The notes under the pieces were generated by a model. It made no database searches. It saw only the letters and a program-made list of their open reading frames with translations, and was not told the origin of the DNA. A stretch of DNA of 64,000 nucleotides, from assembly GCF_900111305.1 (NCBI RefSeq), contig NZ_FOGS01000006.1, forward strand, positions 1-64,000. The letters run 5' to 3'. Each line of letters begins with the position of its first letter. The first letter of the stretch is position 1. Positions 41,183 through 50,086 of the stretch are shown here, one piece after another. Origin of the DNA: Vreelandella subterranea (lineage in GTDB: Bacteria; Pseudomonadota; Gammaproteobacteria; Pseudomonadales; Halomonadaceae). A program made the position numbers and the translations under genes.

Positions 41183-42427
41183 ATGACCCAGGAAGATGTG
41201 ACACTGACAGCGTCCGATAGCGACGCACTGCCCGCTACAAGCGGCCCGATCAAGGTTATTACGGTAGGCGATACCCACTACACGCTGCTAGGCACTGCGC
41301 ACGTCTCGGAAGAAAGCGCCAACGACGTGCGCCAGTTGATTGACACCGGCCGCTTTGACGCCGTTGCCATCGAGCTATGCGACGCGCGGCATCACAGCAT
41401 GGCGAACCCTGATGCCATGGGGGAGCAGGACCTGTTCCAGATATTCAAACAAGGCAAGGCCGGCATGGTCGCTGCCAGCCTTGCCCTGGGCGCGTTTCAA
41501 CAACGTATTGCCGACCAGTCGGGCATTCAGCCCGGGGCTGAAATGCGAGCCGCGGTCGAAGCCTGCAAGGCCAAACAGCTACCGCTGCTGCTGGTCGACC
41601 GTGACGTCGGTATCACGCTCAGGCGCATTTACCGCAATGTTCCCTGGTGGCAGCGCTTCTCGCTGTTTACCGGCCTGATCGGCAGCGTGCTGTCCCGGGA
41701 AGACGTCTCGAAAGAAGATATCGAGAAGCTCAAGGAAGGCGATATGCTGGAAGCTACGTTCAGCGAATTCGCCGCCCAGTCGGAAGCGCTTTATAACCCG
41801 CTGATCCGCGAGCGCGACCGCTACATGGCGCTGCGCCTTGCCGAAGAAACGCCCTCAGGGGGGTACCGCAACGTGCTGGTGGTGCTGGGCGCCGGTCATT
41901 TGAAGGGTACCGCCGATCACCTTGAAGCGCCGCTGCCCGCCAACCCCAGGGAGGAAATCGCCACCCTGGAAGCCACGCCGCCGCCGTCCAAAATCTGGAA
42001 ACTGGTTCCCTGGCTGATCACCGCACTGGTACTGGCCGGTTTTGCCATTGGCTTCTCGCGCAACAGCGACCTGGGCTGGCAGCTGGTCACCGAGTGGTTT
42101 TTGATCAACGGGGTTTTGTCTGCCGGGGCCACCATCGCCGCTCTGGCGCACCCGGTCACCGTGATTGCCACCTTCTTCGCCGCGCCGCTGACGTCGCTTA
42201 ACCCGACGATTGGCGCCGGGTTTGTGGCCGCCGGGGTCGAGCTTTACATGCGCAAGCCCAAGGTGCGCGACTTTGCCACCCTGCGCAACGATGTGGTGAA
42301 CCTGAAAGGCTGGTGGAAAAACCGGGTGTCACGCACGCTACTGGTCTTTATTCTCGCCACGCTCGGTTCCGCAGTGGGTACTTGGGTGGCCGGTTTCAGA
42401 ATCGCCGGTACGCTGTTTGGCGGCTAG
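41183..42427 (+). CDS. TraB/PrgY-family membrane protein
   Basis: This is a 414-residue protein. A soluble N-terminal TraB domain has the conserved GTAHVSEESANDVRQLI near residue 37, a mid-region ELCDARH, and VVLGAGHLKG around residue 237. Three or more membrane helices follow (SKIWKLVPWLITALVLAGFAIGF; WFLINGVLSAGATIAALAHPV; LLVFILATLGSAVGTWVAGF). Enterococcal PrgY/TraB restrains a peptide pheromone; the chromosomal proteins of this family have no settled role but resemble a protease-like fold. The stop codon coincides with the left edge of a palindromic repeat. Confidence 0.88.
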   Translation: MTQEDVTLTASDSDALPATSGPIKVITVGDTHYTLLGTAHVSEESANDVRQLIDTGRFDAVAIELCDARHHSMANPDAMGEQDLFQIFKQGKAGMVAASLALGAFQQRIADQSGIQPGAEMRAAVEACKAKQLPLLLVDRDVGITLRRIYRNVPWWQRFSLFTGLIGSVLSREDVSKEDIEKLKEGDMLEATFSEFAAQSEALYNPLIRERDRYMALRLAEETPSGGYRNVLVVLGAGHLKGTADHLEAPLPANPREEIATLEATPPPSKIWKLVPWLITALVLAGFAIGFSRNSDLGWQLVTEWFLINGVLSAGATIAALAHPVTVIATFFAAPLTSLNPTIGAGFVAAGVELYMRKPKVRDFATLRNDVVNLKGWWKNRVSRTLLVFILATLGSAVGTWVAGFRIAGTLFGG

Positions 42428-42584
42428 CAGCCTGTCGGGCTTGACCGATCGTCGCGAGAAGCACGGATTTTGAGCCAAATTGATCGATTGAGGCGAATAG
42501 CACGCTATTTAACGAAATCGATCGAATAAAGTTGGCCAAAATACCGAGTTTCGCAGTAGATCAGTGTTACGTCCGACAGGCTGC
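42427..42584. repeat. ~158-bp near-palindromic repeat element between convergent genes
   Basis: The outer 12 bases GCAGCCTGTCGG (42427-42438) return inverted at 42573-42584. Inner parts also match in reverse complement (for example the CCAAA/TTTGG and ATCGAT segments), down to a perfect centre AATAGC-AC-GCTATT at 42496-42509. The whole RNA could fold into one long hairpin on either strand. It fills the space between two convergent genes, supplies the last codons and TAA of the DTW gene and touches the TraB-gene stop. It looks like a MITE or ERIC-type element that doubles as a bidirectional terminator. Confidence 0.75.
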
Positions 42585-43337
42585 CAAGCGCTGCATCGCC
42601 GCTGTCGGCGGGTCGATCTTGTGATATGACCGGCTCGCCGCGTAGCTGTCGTTGAACACCTCAAAGTAATCATCCAGCACTGCCGCAGCAGAGGTATCTC
42701 CGCCCTGGCGCAACAGCTCGATGGCCACTTCGGCGGTGCAAAGATGCGCTCTGGAGGCCGGTTTGCGCAGCCGGTAGCGGGTCTCCCGCTCGGTGCGCAG
42801 CGGCAGCACCGGCAGCTCATCAAGGTAGGGGCTTTTACGGAAGATTCGCCGCGCCTGGCGCCAGGTGCCATCCAGCAGAATATACACTGGAATCCTGCCG
42901 CTTTGTTTTGCGTCACTCACCGCCGCCAACGACACCACACGGTCGGTGTAGTCGGGCTGATCATCGGGAAATATCACAAAGGGCGCGTAGCGCGGGTCGT
43001 CCAGCAGCGCCAATAGTTGCTCATCGGGCGCGGTGCGGTACCAGGTAAACACCTGGGTTTGCGACAACACGTCGCCGATCAGGCGCCCCGTATTGGTTGG
43101 CTTATAGTGCTCCAGGGGATGGGTCAGCAGCCACACCTGGGCATGGCTTTCGGCCTTGACCTGATAGGGGCACAGGCAATTGAGCTCGGGCAGGTTGCAG
43201 CCCTCACAGCGTCTGACAAAACTGCCCCGCGCCTTGAATTCCCGCCGGGGCGGACGCGGATGCCCCGTCACCGGATCTCTCTCGACGTTTGGGCTGACGG
43301 CATCGGCATTGTGCGTACCGGACTCAGAGACTGACAT
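42567..43337 (-). CDS. tapT: DTW-domain tRNA-uridine aminocarboxypropyltransferase
   Basis: This is a 256-residue DTW-domain protein; E. coli TapT adds the 3-amino-3-carboxypropyl group to U47 of some tRNAs (acp3U). An N-terminal zinc-type cluster RRCEGCNLPELNCLCPY is followed by the SAM-using core with LLTHPLEHYKPTNTGRL and the signature LLDGTWRQARRIFRKSPYL. ATG 43337 is preceded by GGGAG; the upstream TTG is not needed. Its last five codons and stop lie within the palindromic repeat, so the C-terminus may have been reshaped by that insertion. tapT is assigned by domain; homologues with related specificity exist. Confidence 0.85.
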   Translation of the reverse strand: MSVSESGTHNADAVSPNVERDPVTGHPRPPRREFKARGSFVRRCEGCNLPELNCLCPYQVKAESHAQVWLLTHPLEHYKPTNTGRLIGDVLSQTQVFTWYRTAPDEQLLALLDDPRYAPFVIFPDDQPDYTDRVVSLAAVSDAKQSGRIPVYILLDGTWRQARRIFRKSPYLDELPVLPLRTERETRYRLRKPASRAHLCTAEVAIELLRQGGDTSAAAVLDDYFEVFNDSYAASRSYHKIDPPTAAMQRLAACRT

Positions 43338-43433
43338 CTGCGCTCCCACGATTGGCAAGAGGCGCCGAGTATAAAGCAGGGTAGCGCTGATCAGCTAGGC
43401 GCTTAGCCACGAGATCATTTCTAGTAGGACAAA

Positions 43434-43913
43434 TTATGAAATAGAAGAAAGCGCAAGCTTTTGGTCAATCCGTTCCAGGATAGACGTCAGACGCGCTACT
43501 GAGTCAATCGCCAGCGTCAAGATCGCCGCATTTTTATCGGGATCATCCGGATATTCATGGGCGAAGCGATTTCGCAGTATTCTAAGTGCTTGCCATTGCT
43601 CACTGTCTTCGATGTAGCCCAGCTTTTCCAGACGGTGTAGCTTATCCAGCATGGGGCGATCCTCATATGGCTCTTGTAAATACAGCAGCACAGAAGGGAG
43701 CAATCGCGCACCGATAGCGTCCTGCAATTTACCAAACCGAAGTACGAATTGATCCAGACTCTGGATCTCCGCATCACTTAGTCGGGTAAGGCGCTCGCCG
43801 GTAATGGGTAGCGACGTTTGCAAAGACGACAACGCATAGTCAATGAAATGCCGATGACGCTGACACTCGCGCCAGGCATCAAGTAAACGCTGTTGCACAA
43901 TGTCTTGAGTCAT
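43434..43913 (-). CDS. hepT: HepT-like HEPN ribonuclease toxin
   Basis: This is a 159-residue all-helical HEPN protein with the catalytic motif R-x4-H-x-Y intact at residues 114-121 (RNRFAHEY), as in HepT toxins, which cleave RNA when not neutralised. The gene overlaps the nucleotidyltransferase gene by 4 bp (ATGA) and is translated after it. Known HepT/MntA pairs (type VII) are controlled by transfer of AMP onto a tyrosine near this motif; Y121 would be the target. The lack of relation to neighbouring genes marks the pair as an accessory insert between the DTW gene and the biotin operon. Confidence 0.82.
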   Translation of the reverse strand: MTQDIVQQRLLDAWRECQRHRHFIDYALSSLQTSLPITGERLTRLSDAEIQSLDQFVLRFGKLQDAIGARLLPSVLLYLQEPYEDRPMLDKLHRLEKLGYIEDSEQWQALRILRNRFAHEYPDDPDKNAAILTLAIDSVARLTSILERIDQKLALSSIS

Positions 43914-44215
43914 AACGCAATACCGGATTGTTCGGCGATGCGGAAGATAGCGGGATAATTACCTCGACCTGGATAATCGATCAACATATCGATTTTTTGT
44001 TCGCCAAGCGCTTGCTGCAACTGTACCTGGCAGCGCATTTCGGCTCGTACAATATCGTTAACGTCTTGCATGTCGGTGGTGATCAGCAGGTCGATATCAC
44101 CACCACGGCGACCATCATCGGTACGGGAACCGAACAGCTTTACACGCGCCTGGGCGCCAAAGCAGTTTTTTACTGACTGGACGATTTTTTGGCGCTGATA
44201 GTCGCTCAAACGCAT
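43910..44215 (-). CDS. mntA: MntA-like nucleotidyltransferase antitoxin
   Basis: This is a 101-residue minimal nucleotidyltransferase. It has the polymerase-beta fold signature GS-x9-DxD (G29, S30, D40, D42; FGSRTDDGRRGGDIDLL) and a further acidic residue in KIDMLID. The motif has nine rather than the commonly quoted ten spacer residues. MntA antitoxins neutralise HepT by AMPylating it. AAGGAGAG precedes the ATG. It is the first gene of the two-gene unit and is divergent from bioB. Confidence 0.82.
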   Translation of the reverse strand: MRLSDYQRQKIVQSVKNCFGAQARVKLFGSRTDDGRRGGDIDLLITTDMQDVNDIVRAEMRCQVQLQQALGEQKIDMLIDYPGRGNYPAIFRIAEQSGIAL

Positions 44216-44308
44216 AGCCGCTCTCCTTGCCTACTTCTTCAACACCCTAATCTCGTAAAGGCTAGCACATTTCCTCGTCACCTCCGTAAACCTAAACACC
44301 TTCCAACG

Positions 44309-44336
44309 TTGACACCCAAAGCGCAACGCCGATAAA
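44309..44336 (+). promoter_or_regulatory. Promoter of the biotin operon
   Basis: A perfect TTGACA (44309-44314), 16-bp spacer and GATAAA (44331-44336) stand 35 bp before bioB. An 8-bp inverted repeat GTAAACCT (44286-44293) / AGGTTTAC (44362-44369) brackets this promoter. The halves resemble BirA operator halves (GTAAACC/GGTTTAC), but 68 bp apart, far more than usual. Confidence 0.6.
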
Positions 44337-44371
44337 GTCTCGTCAACTTTCAAAAGAATATAGGTTTACCC

Positions 44372-45454
44372 GTGACCGCCACTGCTGCCAATACCCAGAC
44401 TGCCGCCCCTCGCCACGACTGGACGCTGGACGAGATCAACGCGCTGTTTGCGCTGCCCTTCAATGACCTGCTGTTCCAAGCCCAGCAGGTGCACCGCGCG
44501 CATTTTGACGCCAACGCGGTGCAGATTTCGACCCTGCTGTCGATCAAGACCGGCGCCTGCCCGGAAGACTGCAAGTACTGCCCCCAGTCCGGCCACTACA
44601 ACACCCAGCTAGAAAAAGAGAAGCTGCTGGAAGTTGAAAAAGTCGTCGAACAGGCCAAGGCAGCGAAAGCAGCAGGCGCCAGCCGTTTTTGTATGGGCGC
44701 GGCGTGGCGCAGCCCGCGGGATAAGGATCTGGTGCTGGTGGAAGAGATGGTCCGCCAGGTCAAAGCCCTGGGCCTGGAAACCTGCATGACACTGGGCATG
44801 GTCGATAGTGATCAGGCTAGCCGCCTGGCCACGGCGGGACTCGATTACTACAACCATAACCTGGACACCTCGCCCGACTATTACGGCGAGATCATCACCA
44901 CCCGCACCTTTAGCGACCGGCTGGATACCCTGGCCACCGTGCGCGAGGCGGGCATGAAAGTCTGCTCCGGCGGCATTCTCGGCATGGGCGAAGAGGCTCA
45001 GGACCGCAGTGCGCTGCTGCAGCAACTGGCCAAGTTGTCACCGCACCCGGAATCGGTACCGATCAATATGCTGGTCAAGGTACCCGGCACGCCGCTGGAA
45101 GACGTCGAAGACCTGGACCCTATCGAATTTATCCGCGCCATTGCCGTGGCGCGCATCATGATGCCCCAAAGCCACGTCCGGCTCTCCGCCGGTCGCGAGC
45201 AAATGAGCGAATCCACCCAGTCGCTGGCCTTCCTGGCGGGTGCCAACTCGATCTTCTATGGCGACAAACTGCTTACCACCGGCAATCCCCAGGCTGACCT
45301 TGACCGCGCGCTCTTCGCCAAGCTCGGCCTTCATCCGGAGCGCCGGGAAACCTGCGAAGATGACGCGATTCACGCCCAACGCCTGGCACAGCAGGCCGAA
45401 CAACATGCCCGCGCAGAACGCGTGGCCGAGCTTGCGGTCGACGCCAGTGTCTGA
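44372..45454 (+). CDS. bioB: Biotin synthase (GTG start)
   Basis: BioB is the radical-SAM enzyme that inserts sulfur into dethiobiotin, sacrificing its own [2Fe-2S] cluster. The 360-residue protein has the SAM cluster cysteines C63, C67 and C70 (CPEDCKYC), the following PQSGHYNT, and the downstream cluster ligands ([15 protein letters not shown] and the arginine in VRLSAGRE). A C-terminal extension of about 25 residues is rich in Glu, Ala and Gln. GTG 44372 follows AGG; it is the only start before the conserved region. First gene of bioBFHCDA. Confidence 0.97.
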   Translation: MTATAANTQTAAPRHDWTLDEINALFALPFNDLLFQAQQVHRAHFDANAVQISTLLSIKTGACPEDCKYCPQSGHYNTQLEKEKLLEVEKVVEQAKAAKAAGASRFCMGAAWRSPRDKDLVLVEEMVRQVKALGLETCMTLGMVDSDQASRLATAGLDYYNHNLDTSPDYYGEIITTRTFSDRLDTLATVREAGMKVCSGGILGMGEEAQDRSALLQQLAKLSPHPESVPINMLVKVPGTPLEDVEDLDPIEFIRAIAVARIMMPQSHVRLSAGREQMSESTQSLAFLAGANSIFYGDKLLTTGNPQADLDRALFAKLGLHPERRETCEDDAIHAQRLAQQAEQHARAERVAELAVDASV

Positions 45455-46613
45455 TGCGTGGCGTCAGCGTTTGGCCGAGGCCCGTTTAAACCGCCAGCAG
45501 ACCCGACGCTGGCGCACCCGGCGAATCGTGGCAGCGGGTACGCTCGACTTTGCCGGTAACGACTACCTGGGCCTGGCCCAGGACCCAAGGGTGTGTGAGG
45601 CCCAGGCGGAAGGGGCGCGCCGTTACGGGGCGGGTGCCGGTGCATCGCACCTGGTCAGCGGTCATTTGGCGGTTCACGAGGCCCTGGAAAACGCCTTGGC
45701 ACGCTGGACGGGGCGGGAACGCGCCCTGCTGTTTTCTACCGGTTATATGGCCAACCTCGGTGTGTTGCAGGCGTTAGCCAACGCCGACACGGCGATATTT
45801 CAAGACCGCCTCAACCATGCCTCACTGCTGGATGGCGCCACGCTCAGCGGCGCCCGCTCGCGGCGCTTTCATCACCGCGACGCCCACGACCTGAACCGCC
45901 TGCTCACCCGCAGTGAGTGTCCGCACAAGCTCGTGGTCAGCGACGGCGTGTTCAGCATGGATGGCGATGTGGCGGATATTGCCACGCTGGCCGAGGTGAG
46001 CCAGCAGCACCGCGCCTGGCTGATGATCGACGATGCCCATGGCGTCGGCGTGCTGGGCGATGATGGCAGCGGCTGCGTGGGCACTCTTTGGGGCAGCGCT
46101 GAAGTCCCCGTCCTGGTCGGCACCCTGGGCAAAGCGCTCGGCACCGCCGGCGCCTTTGTCGCCGGGGATGCCGCGCTGATCGAGCATATCACCCAGTTTG
46201 CCCGCAGCTATGTGTACACCACCGCCCAGCCGCCGAGTATTGCTGCCGCTACCCTACAAGCGCTGGAAATCGTTCAGGGTGAACCCGAACACCGCGACCA
46301 CCTCAACGCCAACATCGCTTACTTCTGCCGCGAGGCGTTGCAGTTGGGGCTACCGCTGAGCACGTCGACGACCCCGATTCAGCCACTGCTATTGGGCAGC
46401 GAAGCCCGTACCCTGAGCTGGTCGGCAACGCTTGCCAAGCATGGCTTGCAGGTCGGCGCAATTCGCCCGCCCACGGTTGCCAAGGGTGAGGCACGCCTGC
46501 GCATCACGCTGAGCGCCCGCCATACCCGCTGCGACATTGATCGACTACTGGCAGGTTTAAAGCTCTGTCAGCAAGAGGAGGCAAGATGCCACGCCCATCC
46601 TCACAACGCTTAG
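45447..46613 (+). CDS. bioF: 8-amino-7-oxononanoate synthase
   Basis: BioF condenses pimeloyl-ACP with alanine, using PLP. The 388-residue protein shows [29 protein letters not shown], the [10 protein letters not shown] segment with PLP-contacting Asp and His, and the PLP lysine in [13 protein letters not shown] chose GTG 45447, which overlaps the bioB stop by 8 bp and gives a family-typical length; ATG 45405 is an alternative. The long in-frame opening further upstream lies inside bioB. The 3' end overlaps bioH by 28 bp. Confidence 0.95.
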   Translation: MSDAWRQRLAEARLNRQQTRRWRTRRIVAAGTLDFAGNDYLGLAQDPRVCEAQAEGARRYGAGAGASHLVSGHLAVHEALENALARWTGRERALLFSTGYMANLGVLQALANADTAIFQDRLNHASLLDGATLSGARSRRFHHRDAHDLNRLLTRSECPHKLVVSDGVFSMDGDVADIATLAEVSQQHRAWLMIDDAHGVGVLGDDGSGCVGTLWGSAEVPVLVGTLGKALGTAGAFVAGDAALIEHITQFARSYVYTTAQPPSIAAATLQALEIVQGEPEHRDHLNANIAYFCREALQLGLPLSTSTTPIQPLLLGSEARTLSWSATLAKHGLQVGAIRPPTVAKGEARLRITLSARHTRCDIDRLLAGLKLCQQEEARCHAHPHNA

Positions 46614-47314
46614 TTCTCCTCTCGGGCTGGGGCATTGATCAACGCATCTGGCAGCCACTCGAGGGCAGCTGGCCCGCCTCTGTCGAAGCCCATGCCGTGG
46701 ACTGGCCGGGCTACGGCGATGCGCCAGCCCTACCCGACAACGCCACACTGGATCAGTTGGCCAGCACCATGGCCAGACAACTGCCCAGCGACGCCATTTG
46801 GGTCGGCTGGTCATTGGGCGGACTACTGGCCACAGCGCTACTTGATCACCTCCCTCTACCGCGTGGCTTGATACTGCTCGGTGTGGGTGAACGGTTTTAC
46901 AGTGATGATGGCGTCACCTCGTCAGAGCTTGCCAGTTTTCGGCACGCCTTTGCCCGTGACCCTCACGCCACCTGGCGGCACTTTTTACGCTGGCAAACGC
47001 AAGGCGAACCCAACGCCCGCCAGGCCCACCGACAGCTGCGGGCGCTTCAGGGTGATACCCCCAGCGCTAACCGCAGCACGCTCGCCCAGGGGCTTGACTG
47101 GCTGGCCACCATCGATAACAGCCAACGACTACGCAATGCCCCCTGCCCGGTGAAGCGTTTGATCGGCGAGCACGACCCGCTGGTCGGCACGTCGGTCCGG
47201 AACGAGGCAGAAACGCTGGCGAAAGCCGGGCATTGCCCGATGCTCTCCCAACCCGTTCAACTGGCTGACGCCCTCGCGGCGCAGGCGTTTCTTGCCGTCG
47301 AGGAGCAACCATGA
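46586..47314 (+). CDS. bioH: Pimeloyl-ACP methyl ester carboxylesterase
   Basis: BioH removes the methyl ester from pimeloyl-ACP methyl ester, ending the BioC-started synthesis of the pimeloyl chain. The 242-residue alpha/beta hydrolase starts [17 protein letters not shown] and has the nucleophile elbow VGWSLGGLLA (Ser about residue 74), a late aspartate (GEHDPL) and a histidine in AGHCPM. GAGGAGG precedes ATG 46586, inside the end of bioF. In E. coli bioH lies outside the operon; here it is between bioF and bioC. Confidence 0.93.
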   Translation: MPRPSSQRLVLLSGWGIDQRIWQPLEGSWPASVEAHAVDWPGYGDAPALPDNATLDQLASTMARQLPSDAIWVGWSLGGLLATALLDHLPLPRGLILLGVGERFYSDDGVTSSELASFRHAFARDPHATWRHFLRWQTQGEPNARQAHRQLRALQGDTPSANRSTLAQGLDWLATIDNSQRLRNAPCPVKRLIGEHDPLVGTSVRNEAETLAKAGHCPMLSQPVQLADALAAQAFLAVEEQP

Positions 47315-48102
47315 GCACGACCGCTATCTCGCCGCCCCCGACAAACTGGCAGGCCAGCGTCGCGCATGCGTTTTCCCGCGCGGCCCCGCGCTACGATGCC
47401 CTGGCCAACGCCCAGCGACATATCGGCGAAACGCTTTGGGCCACCTTGCCTGATACCGCTGGGTCGAGCCTGTTGGATATGGGCTGCGGCACCGGTTACT
47501 GGACCCAGCGGCTTGCCGCGCGCTACCCCCATGCTCACGTCACAGGGCTGGATATTGCGCCCGGCATGCTGGCTGAAGCCCAGGCCCGCTACGGCAACCA
47601 TATTCGTTGGCAGCTGGGCAACGCCGAAGCGCTCCCCTTTGCCGCAGACTCCTTTGATCTGGCGTTTTCCAACCTGGCGATTCAGTGGTGCCGCGATACC
47701 GGCGCGGTGATGAACGAACTCCAGCGGGTGCTTGCACCCGGCGGCCAGGCCCATCTCATGACACTACTGCCCGGAACGCTGGCCGAAGTCGCCCATGCCT
47801 GGCAACGCCCCGAGGCGTTATTGCAAACGCCCGAACAGAATGAGCTGGCGCGCGCCATTGATCAAAGCGGCCTGACGCCTATTCATCAGCAGGTCGAGCG
47901 GCGCAGGTTCCACTACCCCGACCTGAACGCCGTGATGGCCTCCATCAAGGGCGTCGGTGCACAGGTCTCAAGGCCCCATGCCCGGCGTCTGACCCGCCGC
48001 GAGCTGAAGGCTGCCCGCGAGCGTTTTGAAACGCTGCGAGAGCCCCAGGGCCTGCCGGTGAGCTACCTGTGTTTTACCCTGCAACTGGAAAAACCGTCAT
48101 GA
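47311..48102 (+). CDS. bioC: Malonyl-ACP O-methyltransferase
   Basis: BioC methylates malonyl-ACP so that fatty acid synthesis can build the pimeloyl chain. The 263-residue class I methyltransferase shows HAFSRAAPRYDALANAQRHIG, motif I LLDMGCGTGYWTQRLA, GLDIAPGMLAEA and FDLAFSNLAIQWC. It overlaps bioH (ATGA) and bioD by 4 bp each. Confidence 0.95.
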   Translation: MSTTAISPPPTNWQASVAHAFSRAAPRYDALANAQRHIGETLWATLPDTAGSSLLDMGCGTGYWTQRLAARYPHAHVTGLDIAPGMLAEAQARYGNHIRWQLGNAEALPFAADSFDLAFSNLAIQWCRDTGAVMNELQRVLAPGGQAHLMTLLPGTLAEVAHAWQRPEALLQTPEQNELARAIDQSGLTPIHQQVERRRFHYPDLNAVMASIKGVGAQVSRPHARRLTRRELKAARERFETLREPQGLPVSYLCFTLQLEKPS

Positions 48103-48806
48103 GCGCCTACTTCGTTACCGGCACTGATACCGATGCGGGCAAAACCCTGGTTACCAGCACCCTGTTAGCGACTGCCAGTGCGCAGGGACTCACCACGCTG
48201 GGCTTGAAGCCCGTCGCCTCGGGCAGCCGCGTCACCCCCGAAGGCCTGCGCAACAGTGATGCCCTGGCGCTGCAGGTACAAAGCATGCCGCCGGTCAGTT
48301 ACGCAACGGTCAACCCCTGGGCGTTTGCGCCCGCCATTGCGCCGCACTTAGCCGCAAGCGAGGCAGGCCAAGCGCTTAACCTCTGCGATATTGTGACAAC
48401 GGTTGGCGCGACCCTTGCGCAAACGCCGCGGGACTTGAGCCTGATCGAAGGCGCGGGCGGCTGGCGGGTACCACTCAACGACCGCGAAGATTTTTGCGAC
48501 ATTCCTTGCGCCATGGGCCTACCGGTGATTCTGGTGGTCGGCCTGAAGCTGGGCTGCCTCAACCATGCCAGACTCAGCGCCGAAGCCATTGCCGCCGACG
48601 GCCTGACGCTTGCAGGCTGGGTGGGCAGCGTGGTCGACCCGGCCTTTGCCGCTGAGTCGGCCCGCTTTGCTGACAACCTTGACGTACTCAAGCGAACCTT
48701 ACCGGCCCCCTGCCTGGGCGTTATCCCGCATCTCGAACAGCCTTCGCCTGAAACTGCACAGCCATTCCTTTCCCTGCCGCCGTTACGCCCGCTGGAGACT
48801 CTATGA
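48099..48806 (+). CDS. bioD: Dethiobiotin synthetase
   Basis: BioD closes the ureido ring of dethiobiotin from DAPA, CO2 and ATP. The 235-residue P-loop protein has the modified Walker motif GTDTDAGKTLVT at its N-terminus, the substrate lysine in GLKPVASG, and IEGAGGWRVPLN. ATG 48099 overlaps the bioC stop; it overlaps bioA by 4 bp downstream. Confidence 0.96.
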   Translation: MSAYFVTGTDTDAGKTLVTSTLLATASAQGLTTLGLKPVASGSRVTPEGLRNSDALALQVQSMPPVSYATVNPWAFAPAIAPHLAASEAGQALNLCDIVTTVGATLAQTPRDLSLIEGAGGWRVPLNDREDFCDIPCAMGLPVILVVGLKLGCLNHARLSAEAIAADGLTLAGWVGSVVDPAFAAESARFADNLDVLKRTLPAPCLGVIPHLEQPSPETAQPFLSLPPLRPLETL

Positions 48807-50086
48807 CCTCGCCTGTCTGGCACCCCTATGCCGATCTCAAACATCAAACGCCGGCGCCCAAGGTGGTGGGGGGGGACGGCGCTCACTTTGCACTCGAGAG
48901 CGGTGAACGCCTGCTGGATGCCACCTGCTCCTGGTGGTGCATGATTCACGGCTACGGCCACCCGCGCCTGGTGGCGGCCATCCGCGAGCAGGCCGGTGAG
49001 CTTTGCCATGTGATGCTCGGTGGCTTAACCCATGAGCCCGCGGATCAGTTAGCCCGTGAATTGGTGCGTATCACCCCCGCCGGGCTGAATCACGTGTTCT
49101 ACTCGGACAGCGGTTCGGTGGGCATGGAAGTGGCGATGAAAATGGCCTTGCAGTACCAAGTGCTCACCGGCAATCCCGGCAAGCGCAGGATGCTCTCGCT
49201 GATGAAGGCTTATCACGGCGACACCACTGGCTGCATGGCGGTGTGCGACCCTGAAGAAGGCATGCACGGCCTGTTTACGGGGCTGCTACCCAAACACCAT
49301 TTTACCCCGGCACCCACCGCCCCTTATGACGCCACTCCCGAGCAGGTGGAACACGACCTGAGCGCCCTGCGTGAGGTGCTTGAGCGCCACCATGATGAGA
49401 TCGCCGCGCTGCTGATGGAGCCGCTGCTGCAAGCCGCTGGCGGGCTCAACATGACCTCGCCGGACTACCTGCGCGGCGCCCGAGCCCTATGTGATGAATT
49501 TGGGGTACTGCTGATCTTTGATGAAGTGGCCACCGGCTTCGGCCGCACCGGCAAGCTGTTTGCCGCCGACCACGCAGACGTCACGCCGGATATCATGGTG
49601 CTCTCCAAAGGCTTGACCGGCGGTTATCTTGGCCACGCCGCGACGCTTGCTACAAACCGTGTGCACGACGCCTTTATCGGCGACAGCGAGCACCACGCCT
49701 TCATGCACGGGCCGACGTTCATGGGCAACCCGCTGGCCTGTCGCGTGGCCCTGGAAAGCCTGCGGGTGTTCGAGGAAGAGAGCTACCTTGGCAAGATCGC
49801 CACGCTCAACCAATGGCTGCGCCGCGAGCTGCTGGAAGATGCTGCGCTCAACGCGCACCCGGCGGTGGCCGACGTCCGGATACTCGGCGCCACGGCGGTG
49901 ATCGAAGCCCACTCCGCTGAAGCACTGAAAGGCGTTGCAGGCTTCGCCCGCGAACGCGGCGTCTGGCTGCGCCCCATCGGCCGCTGGCTTTACACCATGC
50001 CCGCCTACATTACCTCTGAAACGGAGATGGTACAGATAACCGATGTCATGAAGGCATGGTTTTTGGAAAGCTCAAGGCAGCATTAG
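48803..50086 (+). CDS. bioA: Adenosylmethionine-8-amino-7-oxononanoate aminotransferase
   Basis: BioA makes DAPA from KAPA, with S-adenosylmethionine as amino donor. The 427-residue class III PLP enzyme shows WHPYADLKHQTPAP, the SAM-region GERLLDATCSWWCMIHGYGHP, FYSDSGSVGMEVAMKMA, FDEVATGFGRTGKLFA and the PLP lysine in MVLSKGLTGGYL. It ends the biotin operon and its last 15 bp overlap the convergent sirtuin gene. Confidence 0.96.
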   Translation: MTSPVWHPYADLKHQTPAPKVVGGDGAHFALESGERLLDATCSWWCMIHGYGHPRLVAAIREQAGELCHVMLGGLTHEPADQLARELVRITPAGLNHVFYSDSGSVGMEVAMKMALQYQVLTGNPGKRRMLSLMKAYHGDTTGCMAVCDPEEGMHGLFTGLLPKHHFTPAPTAPYDATPEQVEHDLSALREVLERHHDEIAALLMEPLLQAAGGLNMTSPDYLRGARALCDEFGVLLIFDEVATGFGRTGKLFAADHADVTPDIMVLSKGLTGGYLGHAATLATNRVHDAFIGDSEHHAFMHGPTFMGNPLACRVALESLRVFEEESYLGKIATLNQWLRRELLEDAALNAHPAVADVRILGATAVIEAHSAEALKGVAGFARERGVWLRPIGRWLYTMPAYITSETEMVQITDVMKAWFLESSRQH

